A stretch of DNA of 7,136 nucleotides from Bacillota bacterium (GTDB taxonomy: Bacteria > Bacillota_A > Clostridia > DSM-8532), in assembly GCA_023424865.1 (NCBI GenBank), contig JAFADM010000243.1, forward strand, positions 1 through 7,136. The letters are read 5' to 3'. Position 1 is the stretch's first letter; the number at the start of each line of letters is the position of its first letter. The notes under the pieces were generated by a model. That model was given only the letters and a program-made list of their open reading frames with translations, was not told the origin of the DNA and did not search any database. Shown here piece by piece: positions 6,836 through 7,136 of the stretch. Made by a program: the position numbers and the translations under genes.

Positions 6836-6872
6836 CCCCGCAGTCTTTAGTGGATTGCGGGGCTGTGTTTAT
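6836..6872 (+). terminator. Second hairpin terminator
   Basis: A 10-bp stem (6836-6845 with 6853-6862, one G-U pair, CCCCGCA/TGCGGGG at the base) with a 7-base loop is followed by CTGTGTTTATT. The T-tract is interrupted, so it may be a terminator of moderate strength or the 3' hairpin of a structured RNA. Confidence 0.55.
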
Positions 6873-6883
6873 TGTAAAACAAC

Positions 6884-6981
6884 AAGGTTCCCGGGCTGGT
6901 CGCAGGAATAGCCTGCTTGCTCGCCCATGCATCCGAGGGACCCACTCGCAATATTTGATTGCGTAAGTGGGTGGGGTTCTT
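6884..6981 (+). ncRNA. Compact foldable element, possible three-way junction leader RNA
   Basis: By eye this stretch closes on itself. AAG and CCC (6884-6892) face GGG and CTT (6974-6981). One arm is GGGC/GCCC (6893-6896, 6923-6926) topped by GCAGG/CCTGC (6902-6906, 6912-6916). The second arm is a 13-bp hairpin (6940-6972). It lies some 50 bases before the downstream start codon and ends in a T-rich tract, as an attenuating leader would. I recognise no riboswitch class in it. Pairing was judged without energy calculation. Confidence 0.35.
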
Positions 6982-6987
6982 ATTTTT
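6940..6987 (+). terminator. Third hairpin with T-rich tail before the downstream gene
   Basis: ACCCACT/AGTGGGT (6940-6946, 6966-6972) continues into CGCAAT/ATTGCG (6947-6952, 6958-6963). This gives 13 pairs with a 2-base TA bulge and a 5-base loop. GGGG and then TTCTTATTTTT follow. The four G residues between stem and T-tract weaken a simple terminator reading but suit a larger fold in which they pair upstream. Confidence 0.5.
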
Positions 6988-7015
6988 GGGGCATAAAATA
7001 AAATAAACGAAGTAA

Positions 7016-7023
7016 GGGAGAGG
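7016..7023 (+). promoter_or_regulatory. Ribosome binding site of the downstream gene
   Basis: GGGAGAGG lies about 7 bases before ATG 7031 within a purine-rich leader, supporting this start codon. Confidence 0.65.
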
Positions 7024-7030
7024 CAAAGGA

Positions 7031-7136
7031 ATGAACTATGAAACGCGCTATGGCCCTCTCAAGGGCATTACCTCAAGCCAGCACTACCCGGACGGTACAT
7101 TGAAGGAATGTATGCTCGAAGAGCCTTCGGAGCTTA
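7031..7136 (+). CDS. Hypothetical protein, N-terminal fragment cut by the window edge
   Basis: An open frame starts at ATG 7031 behind a good ribosome binding site and runs 35 codons to the end of the window. It begins MNYETRYGPLKGITSSQ and continues with a HYPDGTLKEC segment. The Tyr-Pro-Asp-Gly-Thr-Leu-Lys pattern recalls proteins built of short repeats with a Y-x-[DS]-G-x-[LI]-[KR] core (YwqK or MORN-like), but one unit is too little to assign a family. There is no signal peptide or membrane segment in the visible part. It is separated from the hydrogenase operon by 333 bases with several hairpins, so it is probably a separate transcription unit, possibly controlled by the leader fold at 6884-6981. 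Confidence 0.6.
   Translation, partial: MNYETRYGPLKGITSSQHYPDGTLKECMLEEPSEL

Larger units (their letters stand above)
6717..6872 (+). ncRNA. Candidate structured RNA downstream of the TnpB-like gene
   Basis: No reading frame of note is present between the TnpB-like gene and 7031. This part contains successive hairpins: ACAGCG/CGCTGT (6723-6745), GGGA/TCCC (6757-6767), GTGTGC/GCACAC (6783-6797), AAGGA/TCCTT (6798-6812) and a 10-bp stem (6836-6862). TCCTTT at 6808-6813 could instead pair with AAAGGA at 6771-6776, enclosing the GTGTGC hairpin. That offers two exclusive folds, as in a regulatory leader. Its place matches where TnpB and TldR guide RNAs are encoded, directly 3' of the protein gene. 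I could not match it to a known riboswitch, T-box, 6S or SRP RNA. Both ends are guesses from the promoter and terminator. Confidence 0.35.

Noticed and set aside
6717..6990. Known riboswitch, T-box, 6S or SRP RNA
   Set aside because: I looked for the core motifs of the common classes (cobalamin, TPP, SAM, FMN, c-di-GMP, molybdenum cofactor, guanidine, THF, T-box) and for 6S and SRP signatures, and found no convincing match. The passing likeness of GGGCTGGTCGC to a 6S strand is not backed by the right length or central bubble.
6994..6999. TAAAAT as a -10 box for the downstream gene
   Set aside because: No acceptable -35 box lies 16-18 bases upstream, where the sequence is the G-rich foot of the third hairpin. 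The AT-rich stretch alone is weak evidence.
6698..7030. CRISPR array or tRNA gene
   Set aside because: There are no regularly spaced direct repeats and no cloverleaf with the conserved T-loop. The hairpins differ from one another.

Overview
The window looks like part of a chromosome from an anaerobic, spore-forming-type Firmicute (class Clostridia). The grounds are a CpI-like [FeFe] hydrogenase, a PAS-linked sensory [FeFe] hydrogenase, a SpoIIE-type phosphatase, strong purine-rich Shine-Dalgarno sequences and moderate GC content. All genes run left to right and are tightly packed. No signal peptides or membrane segments are seen, so every product is expected in the cytoplasm.

Layout: the first 18 bases are probably the tail of an upstream gene. 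Then come (1) a 564-aa catalytic group A-type [FeFe] hydrogenase with a full relay of iron-sulfur clusters (37-1731); (2, 3) two tandem 81-85 aa thioredoxin-fold [2Fe-2S] ferredoxins, paralogous to each other (1749-2006, 2013-2258); (4) a 571-aa HydS-like sensory [FeFe] hydrogenase with an extra four-Cys Fe-S domain, a PAS domain and a coiled coil (2258-3973); (5) a SpoIIE/PP2C phosphatase with an unrecognised C-terminal domain (3970-5142); and (6) a 510-aa TnpB/Cas12-like protein that appears to have lost two of its three RuvC catalytic acids (5165-6697). Genes 3/4 and 4/5 overlap by 1 and 4 bases, and gene 6 starts 22 bases after gene 5, so this reads as one operon.

From 6698 to 7030 there is no gene. 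The stretch holds a near-consensus promoter-like sequence at the very end of gene 6, three strong hairpins followed by T-rich tracts, several smaller hairpins and a compact roughly 98-nt region that could fold as a three-way junction. A new gene of unknown function begins at 7031 and runs off the window.

Proposed joint working: the catalytic hydrogenase with its small ferredoxins exchanges electrons with H2. The HydS-like protein senses H2 or redox state, and its PAS module controls the phosphatase encoded immediately after it. The most unusual part is the TnpB-like gene. It has no TnpA partner or visible transposon ends, its nuclease site looks dead, and it sits at the end of a hydrogenase-signalling operon next to a structured non-coding stretch. 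This resembles the arrangement of nuclease-dead TnpB-derived RNA-guided repressors (TldR type), but in a hydrogen-metabolism context and with extra Cys-rich and C-terminal segments. The RNA-guided role is inference; the operon position and the substituted residues are seen directly.
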